From the NCBI GenBank assembly GCA_032690845.1, contig CM064430.1, positions 44,427,882 through 44,491,881 of the forward strand: a DNA stretch of 64,000 bases, given 5' to 3'. The position numbers and the translations under genes are program-made. Origin of the DNA: Eleusine coracana subsp. coracana. Lineage: Eukaryota; Streptophyta; Magnoliopsida; Poales; Poaceae. This document shows, in pieces, positions 22,024 to 32,674 of the stretch (positions within the stretch are counted from its first letter, which is position 1; every line of letters starts with the position of its first letter). The notes below the pieces were generated by a model. The model had not been told where the DNA came from, did not search any database, and saw only the letters and a program-made list of their open reading frames with translations.

Positions 22024-23714
22024 TGTAAGCTTCATGACCATTGATGATTGGATCCCTGAGGTATGGATGTTTTGGTGATAGATGACAACTATGAAGTTGT
22101 GGGCTAATATCTACACAAGTGTTGTCTATGTAGGAATCATCTCTAAGCTCTATTATAAATCATATGGATGATGGTTGCCTTGGCGATGGATGACAATGAC
22201 CACAAGCATGGAGGCTTGTGAACTTGATGGAGTCCAAGGGTTGATGGAGATGGATCAAAGTGGAGAACAAGATATAGTGCAAGTTTTTGGGACACTTGAG
22301 TAGTTATTAGGGCTTTGAGTCCATAGGAAAAACCTGACTATCAAAGGGGTCTAGGTCATTCTCTTAGGTCATGTCTAGTAGATGATGTGCAAAGTTGGTC
22401 GGTGAAATCATAGGCACTAGGTGACAGTGGAGAAGCCAAGGAGCTGTTTAGAGAAGCCGAGAAACAAAGTCAAGCGAGGACGACAAGTTTCAGCTTCTGG
22501 ACATAGAGACCAGACAGGGGGGTCAGTGGAGACCGGACTGTACGGTCACTATGTGGAGTTGTCCAGGACTTAGCGTGAGGAGTAGGAAGTCTGTCAGTAG
22601 GATACTCTGTACAGACCGGACGGTCCGGTCTGCTGATTGGATGGTCCGGTTAGTAGGAGTGCAGGAACGGCAGAGAGGGTGCATTTCGCGGAGGCTTCTG
22701 GAATGGAGAGAGAAATGGACCGGGTGGTCCGGTCCAATGGCCGGACAATCCGGTCAGTACAGGAAATTGTCTGGACAGAACATCCAATGGTTGGGAGAGC
22801 CGTTACTAGAGTGACCGAACGGTCCGGTCAGGCAGTGACCGGACAGTCCGGTCTGGATGTCCAAAAAGGCAATTACGTGAAGCAGCGGCTAGTTTAAAGT
22901 TGGGAGCCTATATAACTTTGTTGCTGGGGTCTTGGAGACCTCTCTTGGCCAGTGGAATACCTGAGAGCATTTGGTAAGATCCAAGAGGAAAAGAGAGGAG
23001 AGCACTAGGAGGAGATATTGCATATCTTGAGAGTGCTAGACAAGAGTAGCTTGAGCATCTTGCACATCTAAGGCTAGGCTGTCCTTGAGGGTGTGATCTA
23101 GATTGTTAGTCTTGGTCTATGGTGAGACCTAGACTGGTTAGGTGTTGGTGATCGAGCCTACCGTGATCGGTTGTGAAGGCCGTCACACGTTTGTACACGG
23201 TTTGAGCCCGCTAGTGAAAGGGGCATCGCTAGTGAGCGCCCGTGTCGGCTCGGGGAGTCCGGCAAGTTCTCGAGGGTGGTAAGCTTGTGCTTTGTGCAGC
23301 GGTGACGCACACCGTGTCTTCACTCTAGGAGTGATTGCGGGCTCGTGGCGAGAACTCCACTTGGTGGCGGGAGGGACCAGGACTCCGACGGGAGTGGTCC
23401 AACGAGGATTAGTGGAAGGCGCCATCCTTCCGAGACATCGAGAAAAATCATGAGCATTCCTTGATCCTTCTCTTTACTATTCCGCAATTGTGTGCTCTAG
23501 AGACTAGGGTGAATTGTGGCTTGCATAGGCTAGTATAATTGGCTTTCGCTCTTTATCTTATCATAAACACTAGCATGTGTAGAGTATTGGTCTAGTAGAA
23601 TTGCTTAGGTTCCTTATCTTGTTAGACACAAGTAGTGGAATTTGAAGTAATTGGATTCGTGAGCGGCTTACCGATTCACCCCCCCCCCCTCTTGGTACGC
23701 CTTCGGTCCTTACA
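22024..23714 (+). repeat. 3' LTR (1691 bp) of the Sirevirus-like element
   Basis: Full-length partner of 3381-5069 with the same ends, palindromes (about 22613-22860), TATA box (22908-22916) and terminal poly-C tract (23679-23689). It is followed by the TTTTA duplication. Confidence 0.9.
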
Positions 23715-23719
23715 TTTTA

Positions 23720-24299
23720 TACATCCGTTGACTCATGCATGGTACAAAACTAAATCAACTTTAAAATGGTTGTGCATGGATCTTGAGTTTAATGCTAAAT
23801 CAATTTTTGTATGGGAATGCCTAATGTTGTGACTTGCTCTACTCTCACAAGCTAAATAAAACTGGTATCCATAGCTTTTAATTAAGCATAAGACTAATTT
23901 TCACCTGATTTGAACGAAGGAGGGACAGCAAGGCTGACTCAAATTTTGACTCTCGCACATGCGAATATCTTATGATTTGTAAAGAATGAAGCAAGTGGAT
24001 CAAGAAATGATAAATGCTACAGACATTTGTTTCTTTTTGGGTCATGGTGGAAATCCTTCTGAACATGGAGGCAACCAATGATGATAGGTAACAAAGCGTC
24101 AACTTTGAGGCACAAAATATACCGTAGGGGGAGCATAAGAGATTCTAAACTTATTATTTCCTAATATGAGTAGTGTTTTTTATTAATATATTAATCAATG
24201 GTCGAGGTGGGTAATTTAGTTAACATCTAAGGGGTATTACATGACTATTTTTTCATAATGGCAGTGGTAGGTAAATTTTACTTTTCTTTGTTTCTCTGA
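23720..24299. other. Continuation of the old target sequence
   Basis: AT-rich non-coding sequence that was contiguous with 3380 before the insertion. A purine tract ATACCGTAGGGGGAGCATAAG lies at 24118-24138. The string TTAACATCTAAGGGG occurs at about 24217 and a near copy at 24307, a short direct repeat of unknown origin. Confidence 0.4.
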
Positions 24300-25150
24300 T
24301 TAATGTGGTAACATCTAAGGGGCCCACCTTTCTATGGCATGTTCACCAACGCCTTTCCTTGGTTGGTTATCCCCTCATGGCGGGACTTACCTCCTTCAGG
24401 AACCGCCTTTGGGCTCTATATAAGGAAGAGAGTGCCTCTCATTTTCCACACACAAGAAGAGAGTTTAGAGCTCCACTCCCAAGGCTTTATCACTGCCAAA
24501 GTACTTAGAAAATATGGAGAGAGTGAGGGAGAGTTCAGGGAAGCGTCGGGCTTGTCGGCGATCTTCCCGACACTTGTACCTCGATGGATGATTTACTTTT
24601 CAAGTAAGTGTTCCTGTTTCCTCTTTTGTATTTAAGTTTTCTATTTAAGTAAGTTGTTTCTTTATTGCTTACAGGATCATCGCTCTATCTAGTTAGAGTA
24701 TCTTAGTCTTCTATAAGCGTGGATCTGAGGTTTGATAGTAATTAATAGTGTAGACATGGTGTCTAGGCTAGAGGTTACCTTTGTTTGCCGCGTGCCCCAT
24801 GATTTGTAGAGGTAGACGGTAGGTGGTGACAACCCTATCCGGCCTTTGTAATCCTTCACATTCGGGTACATCGTAGAGGTGTTGGTCGGAGTCGTCTGTG
24901 GATGCAGGGGTAAGCTGGTACCTGAAGTAAGTAGTAATAGACCGAACCTATCTTATTATACGACACTTGACCATAGGAATCCTCTCTACCTTCTGCTTAC
25001 CATATTCTTGTTGTCCTTGAATGGACTAGCTTAGAAGATTAGTACACACATGTTCCCTGTGATTCGATAACCTGGAATACTCCTAGGTGAAGTTCTAGAT
25101 TGGTATCCACGCGCTTGTGGATTCATTTGAGATCATATGAAATACCAACA
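24300..25150 (+). repeat. 5'-truncated LTR of the same family as 118-932
   Basis: GGGGCCCACCTTTCTATGGC aligns with about 380, the TATA box is at 24415-24424, and the end AAATACCAACA gives the family's true 3' terminus. The first ~250 bp of the LTR are missing, but a ~290 bp central block lost from 118-932 is present. It abuts copia RNase H/reverse transcriptase sequence at 25151 without a matching target duplication. Confidence 0.7.
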
Positions 25151-26040
25151 GGGTTTACAGATTTTCCCTTCAGATCATCTCGAAAGGTTTGCTTGCCACC
25201 ATAGGTGTATGCAAGGACTTGCAATTCTCCATGTTGAATCTCTTGAGGAGGTTCTTGGTGTACTTCTCTTGATAAATGTAGTTTCCCTCTCTCAATTGCT
25301 TGACTTGGAAACCAAGGAACATCTGCAACTCTCCAATCACTGATATTTGGAATTCCCTTGCCATCATTTCCTAAAACTCTTCATTGAACTTGTCATTGGT
25401 TGATCCATAGATGATTTCATTAATATAGATTTGGCACACAAAGAAATCCTTTCCAACATACCTTGTGAACAAGGTGCTCTCAATACTTCTAATGGTGAAG
25501 CCATTCTTCAGAAGGAAGTTCCTCAAATGTTCATACCATGCCCTTGGTGCTTGCTTGAGGCCATAGAGAGCTTTCTTTAATTTGTACACATGTCTTAGAT
25601 GCTTAGGGTCCTCAAACCCTAGAGGTTGTTCCACATAGACCTTCTCAATAATTTATCCATTCAATAATCCACTCTTCACATCTATTTGATAGAGCTTGAA
25701 GCCATTATGTGATGCATAGGCAAGTAAGATCTGAATTGCTTCCAAAATGGTCCACATGTGCAAATGTTTCTTGAAAGTCAATAACCGTCACTTGAGAATA
25801 TCCCTTAGCCACTAGGCGAGCCTAGTTCTTTACAATGGCTCCTTTCTCATCTTGTTGGTTCTTGCAGACCTATTTGGTGCCAACCACATTATAGTTCTTG
25901 GGCCTTTCCACCAACTTCCATACTTTGCATCTCTTGAATTTGTTCAATTCCTCTTGCATAGTAATAACCCACCAATGATTATCCAGAGCTTCTTCAATTC
26001 ATGTAGGCTCAATCATGGAGATGAAAGAGAAGTTCTCAAT
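25151..26040 (-). pseudogene. Copia reverse transcriptase, degenerate
   Basis: Minus-strand pieces read HVYKLKKALYGLKQAPRAWY (25371-25634), the hallmark of the copia RVT_2 domain, then YIYQEKYTKNLLKRFNMENC and HTPMVASKPF (25170-25367), the segment before RNase H. Upstream the minus strand of 25640-26000 retains fragments of the same domain. The catalytic YVDD is changed to YINE, so it is inactive even apart from frameshifts. RNase H and the 3' LTR are missing because the sequence stops at 25151 against an unrelated LTR. Confidence 0.8.
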
Positions 26041-26381
26041 TGCAACATTTGCCTCATCATCATTTTCTTCACTCAAATAGTTGGGCTTGTATTGGTTTTC
26101 CTTCTCCTCACTCCTTGAGATGGACTCTCGATGATCAAGTCACGAGAATGATCTTTATTAATAGCTTTGGGTCTAGGATGATGTTCTTCTTGCGTGAAAG
26201 GAGGTCTTTGTGTAGTATCTTGTGCATCATGGATTGTTTGCTCTCTCGAGATATGAGTATCTTGGATTCTTAGGGAAGTGAAGGAATCACCCATATGTCT
26301 TCTTGTTTTGGAACTTGAGCTCAGAGTGGATGAGGAGATGTTGTGTGAAGAGCTTGGAGAAGGTGAAGTATGTGGGGAGGC

Positions 26382-27483
26382 TTATGGCTCACTTCTCATG
26401 TGGGTTCCCTCATGGCTAGGTGAATGTACTCTTAATGAATCTTGGGAGGAGCTAGAAGGTGTGTTATTTTCATCATGGCTTGGTTCTTGCACCTCGAAGG
26501 ATGAGGTTGGTTGAGGTGGAGGAGTAGAGAGCTCACCAATATCATCATCATTGGCCTCGTGGGGTAAAACCTCGCTCACAGGCAAGTTTCTCAAACCTTC
26601 CCTAATAGGCTCATCCTCAATGTTCACTTCATAAAATTCATCTCCTCTTTGAGAACCATTTAACTCATCAAATTGCAAATTATTAGTTTCTTCCACACAA
26701 CTTGTGCCTGAGTTGTAGACCCGATATGCCTTAGAAGTCCCTGGATACCCAACAAGAATGCCTTCATTAGTTTTGCTCTCAAACTTTCCGGGCTTTCTCC
26801 TCTTCTTGAGAATGTAGCAAGTGCAACCAAACACCCAAAAATATGAAACATTTGGTTTCCGTCCAACCAGGGCGTCTTCTTCAATAACCCGTGGAGATAT
26901 ACATGATTGGAAGTGTAGCAAGTTGTGTTGATTGCTTCAGCACAAAACCTCTCTTGAGTCCCATACTCATCTAGCATTGCGCAGGCTAGAGTGATGAGTG
27001 TCATGTTCTCCTCTCCACTACTCTATTATGCTCGGGAGTATATGTAGCGGAGAATTCATGCTTGATTTCCTTCTTGTCCCAATATTCTTCAACTGTTGTG
27101 TTCTTGAACTTTGTACCATTGTCACTTCTTATCTTCACAATTCTAGCCTTGAATTCATTTTTCGCTCTCCATACAAACTTTCTGAAGATATCACTTGCTT
27201 GAGACTTGTCCACAAGGAAGAAGGTCCAAGCATACCTCATAAAGTCATCCATAATCACCAAACAATATAGCTTGTCACCCAGACTCTTGTAATGTGTAGG
27301 CCCAAACAAGTCTATGTGTAAGAACTCTAGAGGACAAGATGTTGACATGAATGATTTGGTGGGGTAGGAAGATGCAACTTGCTTTCCAGCTTCACAAGTA
27401 CTACATAATCTATCCTTATCAAATGTGACATCTTTGATTCCATCAACCAGACTCCTCTTGACCACTTTCTTGAGTTGACTCAT
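26382..27483 (-). pseudogene. Copia integrase, degenerate, interrupted by a solo LTR
   Basis: Minus-strand frame 27483-27001 contains the catalytic core: HIDLFGPT with the first Asp, a DDF block, IRSDNGTKFKN with the second Asp, and a C-terminal VVERRT block with the Glu. The 26921-26382 frame continues with KPNVSYFWVFGCTCYILKK and YPGTSKAYRVYN, the integrase tail of Sirevirus/Opie-type elements, then a Pro/Ser/Asp-rich linker. Frames differ between the two parts. The N-terminal pre-integrase part lies beyond the solo LTR at 28416-28653. Confidence 0.82.
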
Positions 27484-27488
27484 CCCAA
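27484..27488. repeat. Target site duplication CCCAA, left copy
   Basis: CCCAA is repeated at 28411-28415, on both sides of the solo LTR; excising the LTR plus one copy restores the copia coding frame (histidine-valine-glycine to methionine-serine-glutamine). Confidence 0.9.
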
Positions 27489-28410
27489 TGATGAGAACAT
27501 CACTCCTAAGGATACATGCAACACTCCTCCAATTCTGGACTTGTAAGATCCAATGACTAGAGCTCGTGCACGACGACTAAATTTAGAGGTGAGCTCGTTC
27601 CTACGTTCTTCATCATATGTCACTTTTGAGAATAGTTTGCTACCTAATGATTACATTGTAATTAGGAACCATGGAGAGGACCAGGAGATGATGGGAGAAG
27701 GACTTTGAGACGTGGAGGACCAGCAAGGACGTGAAAGCCAAGGAGGAGGCCCAACCAAAACCGACTTCGAGTCTGTTTCGGGGCTCAGGACCAGTCTGCA
27801 CTAAAATAGATGCTCAGGACGCATATGGACTCGGATTTGGACGTTCTATATATGCACTGAAAGGTAAGAAGAAGACCTTTCCAATGCTGCCGGTGTCATG
27901 TCAAAATTCATTCGGAGTCATCTGAAATCATCGAAACAATAGAGGGTCCAGAATCTGTTTCGGTGTTGCATTGCCTGTTTTTGGCCTTTGGACTTTTTAT
28001 ATAGTTGAGCCCAATTAGGGGTGCGTACAGAGGGTCTTACACGATCCTAGGGTCTTTAAATACAGCCGCCACCACACCATTAGGGTTCGGGTTTTGCTTA
28101 GATTATTCTATTCATAACAGTTTCGCCGTCATCACGGTTTGTGAGACCCCAACTTCGTGAGATTCATAATACATCTGTAATTGTGTTGCATTCTTCTTTG
28201 TTCTTTCTTGTGTTCTTGATTCGTAGGCAGGGATTAGCCTTCTCGGTGAGGTCAATCATTTTAGGACGGTTGATAACCAGAGGAGACGTCATGCTGCGAT
28301 TGCGGGGTTTAGAACGTGCTGTTCTGAAGCCGGATCGATTTATGTGTCGCCTCCGACCAAATCAAAATATCCAGAACCTTTCGGAAGATCGGGAACCCTT
28401 ATCCACATCA
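27489..28410 (+). repeat. Solo LTR (922 bp) of the CRM-like gypsy family
   Basis: Starts TGATGAGAACATCACTCC and ends TTATCCACATCA, flanked by CCCAA on both sides. Its sequence is the reverse complement of 58280-59201, also 922 bp. No internal sequence is present, so an inserted element was reduced to one LTR by recombination between its LTRs. It still encodes remnants of the gag-pol C-terminal tail (TRARARRLNLEV), as expected for a family whose ORF runs into the LTR, but with a TAA shortly before that motif. Confidence 0.92.
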
Positions 28411-28415
28411 CCCAA

Positions 28416-28965
28416 CATGTGCCAATCTTCTATGCCACAACCATCTCTTGGTTGCCTTAGTGAATAGGCAAGCACTTAGTGGCATATTGCTTGATTCGAA
28501 GTCCGTGACATACAAGTTCTCATGCCTTACTCCATGAAACACTAGCCCTTTCTTTGCATCCTTAATCATAACACCATCCTCATCAAATGTGCACTTGAAT
28601 CCCATTTCACAAAGCTGACCAATAGATAGGAGGTTGAAATTGAGGGTTTCCACGAGAAAGACCTTGGAGAAATGGAGATCATTTGTGATGGCGATCTTGA
28701 CCGAGCCTCTAACTCACCCTTTTGAGTTGCCCCCAAATGTCACCTTCTCACTATCTTTGTCTTCATCAATGTTGGTGAACATGGTTGACTTTCTGGTCAT
28801 ATGCTGGGTGCAACCACCATCAAGTATCCAATGAGTTCCTCCACTCTTGTAGTTGACCCTAGTAGTAGCCATACGATAAGCACCAGAGGAAGAAGGGTTA
28901 GTATCCGAAGCATTGCACAATTGACTCATAGTAACCTCGTTATGCCGAGCGATGAGACCATCCAC
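28416..28965 (-). pseudogene. Copia protease and pre-integrase region
   Basis: 28965-28714 reads GGTHWILDGGCTQHMT, the copia retropepsin motif in which the expected Asp-Ser-Gly is Asp-Gly-Gly. 28653-28408 reads LWHRRLAHVG, the GAG-pre-integrase His motif, and preceding it LLSIGQLCEMGF. The two pieces are in different frames. This part joins the integrase at 27483 when the solo LTR is removed. Confidence 0.8.
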
Positions 28966-30394
28966 ATAATTAGGGATCCTTGCAATCCCTTCCTAAAGCC
29001 TTCTCCTTATAGGATTATGGGGAGCACGATACCTCTATTGTCCATGACCATCCCCCATATGCACATTGTCGAGATCAATGTAGTAGTGGGGAGGATCATA
29101 TAGGCTGGTGACATGCTCAAGCATGTGTCCCACATATGTGTGAAGCACATGAATCATCTCCATTGCTCTCTCAATTGAGAGCACATGCCTCTGGTCGATC
29201 ACCTCTTTAAACAAGAAACCCCTCTCAAGAGTTGTGATTTGCAAGAGGCACTTTAAATCACCTCATATGATGAGATCCTCTGTAGGCCTCAAAAGGGGTT
29301 TATTCTACACACAAGAATCATAAATGGTTAAGAGAGTCTCATAAAGGTCATTATTCGAATTTCTCACAAATTCATCAAATTGAAAGAAGAGATCCTGTTG
29401 TTGAGCTCGATGAAGATGCCAAAGTCAATCTTATGGTGGCGGAGGTGGAGGCACTAGAGCCACAGTTGTGAGATTAATCATCTCATTTGATCTTGTGAGC
29501 ATTGTGATTGGCGATCCTGCCACACCAATGCGTGGTCCACCTGAAGTGCTTAGAGTGAAACTTGGAATGACACTTAGGGTAGAGCTTGATGAAGCACTTG
29601 TTGATGAGCTTGGTGTAGGTCTTTATCTAAGGGGTTGTAAAAGCTGCTGCAAGACAATGTTGTGGAGGTATCAAAGAAGTTGGAACTCGAAGCTACTTCT
29701 TTCCCTTTGCTTGATGTTGCTTCATTATTTGCCTTGAAAGTCTTCTTCCCCATCAAGCTTGTGGTGATCTCCTTATCCTTGAAGGCCAACCCGATCACAT
29801 CATCAACACAGAGATTCTTATCCATGATGAGATAAAGGGTGATAGAGAGGAGCTTGCTGCTAGAGAGTAAGGTGAGAATTTTCTCGACTATCAATAATTT
29901 TGGGAGTTTGGAAGGTTCTTCAGTTGCTTCAATTCTATCCACAATACCTCACAAGTGAATAAGAGTCAAGTAAGTCCTCATTCTCATAAGCATGAAAAGC
30001 AAAGAACTCCTCAACAAGTGAATCACTAGCATGATCAACATAAGGCTCACAATCAACATCAATACTAGTCATGCTAGGACAGCATGCTAGATCAAGAGAC
30101 ACATCATTATCAATCATCAGATTAGTCATACTAGCAAAGCCACCTATCAAGTTATCATTAGAAGAAATTAGGCACTCACTAGAACTAGGTACATCCACAC
30201 AATCATCGTACACATGATCATCGGTAAAGGTATTGATAAAGTCCATAAGAGTATCCATCAACTCATCTAAAATCATGGCATTTAGGTAGCTTTTCAAGAG
30301 ATTCTTTCATGAGCCATGACCTAGCTACGATAGGATGACATCCCAACTCAATACGGTCTTAACTGAAGGCACTTAAGCCCTATAATGAGCACTT
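28966..30394 (-). pseudogene. Degenerate gag of the minus-strand copia element
   Basis: Short minus-strand frames at 29035-29244, 29574-29942 and 29935-30297 lie between the protease and the primer site, where gag should be. 29574-29942 (DDVIGLAFKDKEITTSLMGK, KANNEATSSKGKEVASSS) fits a gag-type Ser/Lys-rich protein. No zinc knuckle survives. 30297-29935 is Asp/Ser-rich and unassigned. The region is too decayed for a domain-level claim. Confidence 0.45.
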
Positions 30395-30407
30395 GGCTCT
30401 AATACCA
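30395..30407 (-). other. Primer binding site, initiator tRNA-Met
   Basis: The minus strand reads TGGTATTAGAGCC, one change from the canonical initiator-Met site. It marks the 5' end of the minus-strand copia element. Confidence 0.85.
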
Positions 30408-30409
30408 CT

Positions 30410-30656
30410 TGAAAGAACTGAGTGACTAAGAGGGGGGGGGGGTGAATCAGGAACTCGTTGTATGTACCAAGTTCGCCAATTTTTAAAACCAAACACTCAA
30501 ACAACTCCTATAGCAATCCTAGTGATGATCACACTAACAGGATAATGAACCTATGAAAGGTACAACAACATAAGCATATTAGTGGATCACACAAGGCAAT
30601 GCAACTCCTATGCAAGCTAGTAATCAAAGACACATGGAAGCACACAATAAGCTAGT
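30410..30656 (-). repeat. Truncated 5' LTR of the minus-strand copia element
   Basis: Plus-strand start TGAAAGAACTGAGTGAC followed by a poly-G tract at 30431-30440 and GTGAATC. This is the reverse complement of the Sirevirus LTR end style (poly-C then terminal CA). The LTR is cut at 30656 by another repeat. Confidence 0.7.
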
Positions 30657-30832
30657 TGTTTGTATTTCTTACGATCACAGATAAATCCACAAGCAGACAA
30701 ATACCAATGTAGCACTTCACCCAGAGTATTCCAGGCTATCAAATCAGGGGAATGTGTGTACTAATCTTCTAAACTAGTTTGTCCAAGGACAACAAGAATG
30801 TCATATGCAATGATAGTGAACAATCTTTCACA
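30657..30832 (-). repeat. Inverted fragment of the 118-932 LTR family
   Basis: TGTTTGTATTTCTTACGATC matches the reverse complement of the 118-932 LTR terminus, and the similarity continues through GAATGTGTGTACTAATCTTCT to about 30830. Only the last ~175 bp of the LTR are present. Confidence 0.7.
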
Positions 30833-32640
30833 GATACAACATCACAATCTATAGAATCAGCATAAGAACCAATGGAAAAAGAAAATCTGCATATTTCTGT
30901 TACCTTAGCTTTTCTAGAGTCATTTAACCATTGATGTAGTATGGATGTGGATGTGGCCGTATGATCAAGACAAGCTTCTTGACCACATCAGAACTCACGA
31001 AGTCGTTGCAGATTCATCCATCAATGATAACATGTGCTTGGCGGTTCTTAATGACAAAGGAAATCTAGAATAAGTTGTAACGCTGCATCATCTCGAGCTG
31101 CTAGACTTGTTACTAAGAACACATTGAACAATAATGTTCATGTAGCCCATAATGTCTTCATCTCCAAGGACAAGGTCACCGCTGGTTGATGTGTCATCCC
31201 CATCATCATCCTCCACATCGGAGGTGCCGATGTTGCCTCTATCCTTTGTTGCTATGTAAGCCCGTTTACTTGGGCAATCCTTCTGCACATGACCAAGTCC
31301 AAGGTAGTGATGGCACTATACTCTCGTAGTGTGTTCCGTCGAAGCAACGAAGGAGGCACTACTAGTTGAAACATGCATAAATTTTTTACTGCTCGAAGAA
31401 GGTGCATAGGCTAATTTTTGTGATGTAGTAGCATCACTAGTTGCCAGTCTCTTAGCAGTTGCTGCTGCTGGTTGGGGCATCAGAAAAGATGGCTTCGGTA
31501 GCCCTGAAGCCATGTGAATCACGGTGGGTAGAAGGTATGGCCGTAGTTCTTGTATGCCTCTGCACGTCCTTGCAGTTATTTCTCTGTAAGCATAGCATAC
31601 TGGAATCAGTTGTTGACAGTATATAATTCTTTATAATCAAGAATTTCTTGAATTTCTTGCCTTAGAACCAGAATAAAAGCGACAAATCTGATCCTCTATG
31701 TTTTCCACTACAACACAACAAATTGAATCCTTTTAAAGGTCACTAAAGTAGTCATGTATAGTTTTATTTCCTTGTTCTAAGCACTGAAGTCTGTTACGAA
31801 TCTCTTTATATAAAAAAGGGGGAAAAACAATCAAGCATTGCACCCTTAATTTCTTTCCAAGTAGTAGGCAAATTAGTTTCAAAAGCTAGACCAGTCCACC
31901 GAACAATAGCAAAGTCTTTAAATTCATGAGTGGCTTGTCTAACTTTATACTGTTCAGGCACAAGGTGCAAACACTAAATTTGTGCTCTACTATCATCTCC
32001 CAATCAAAGTAAATATCACCATCATATTAATCCAAAAATGAAGGAATCAAAAACTTAATCTTAGCATACGAATCATCTGGAACATAACCTTTGTTGTTAC
32101 CTTATGTACGGTGCTTGTTATGATCACCCATACCGTGAGTGACGACGCAAATGACAATGTAATATTGCGTCCCTTGTAGCAGCCCTATCCATGGTGCCAT
32201 CAGTCACATACACCGTGTCTTCATCAGGGACATCATCGTTGTTGTTGATGGGGTCATTGGTCTTGGGAGCGGTCTACAATACGGTAACCTGATCGGTTAA
32301 TGTAGAGATCCTCCTATCCAATCGCTTGATGTTGTCTCCAAGGTAAAGCTTGCTGACTGCTTTAGTGATTGCCTTGGTGATCATCTCTGCCATCCCACTC
32401 TGAGTCGCCTCAAAAGCCCTCTATAGCTGATCTTGGCTCACACATTCATCAAATTTTTAGGTAGAAGCTTCCTGCCATCACAAACACCAAAATAGGATAC
32501 AAACAGTGAAGGTTATCCCTATAAAACTACTAAGTAGTAGCGCCTCTCAATGCAACAAAAGAAATCTTCTTACAAAGCTCTTACAATGTTCTAAAAAGCA
32601 AAGTAAAGGTTACTAGGGAGGTGTATTCCACAATTGCAAG
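30833..32640 (-). pseudogene. 5' fragment of a CRM-like element: leader, gag, zinc knuckle, protease start
   Basis: It matches the minus strand of 62255-62905 and the reverse of the leader/gag at 62916-63400. In minus sense it has the leader with CACTGTTTGTATCCTATTTTGG (near 32480-32510), gag start, degraded gag core, a zinc knuckle remnant (MQKDCPSKRAYI at 31288) and a DLVLGDEDIMGYMNIIVQCV segment leading to a protease that keeps its catalytic Asp. Here leader, gag and knuckle are collinear on one strand, unlike the head-to-head arrangement at 62916. Many stops. Confidence 0.75.
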
Positions 32641-32674
32641 GGTCGCAAAAAACTTATGTTGTCTAGAAGTAATT

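Larger units (their letters stand above)
3381..23714 (+). mobile_element. Non-autonomous Sirevirus-like Ty1/copia element with nested Athila-like insertion
   Basis: Two long terminal repeats (3381-5069 and 22024-23714) start TGTAAGCTTCATGACC and end CCTTACA, flanked by TTTTA at 3376-3380 and again at 23715-23719. A site complementary to initiator tRNA-Met follows the 5' LTR and a purine tract precedes the 3' LTR. Without the 9.9 kb nested element the length is about 10.4 kb. It encodes a Sirevirus-type gag (zinc knuckle, acidic stretch, coiled coil) and a second gene-like unit, but no protease, integrase, reverse transcriptase or RNase H is seen. Mobility must have depended on an autonomous relative. 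Boundaries and target duplication are direct observations; the lineage rests on gag style, initiator-Met primer site, LTR palindromes and repeated purine tracts. Confidence 0.9.

Noticed and set aside
118..25150. Treating 118-932 and 24300-25150 as the two LTRs of one element containing everything between
   Set aside because: The second LTR is 5'-truncated, the two differ by large indels, and no shared target duplication exists (ACAAG versus GGGTT). They may be unrelated copies of one family.
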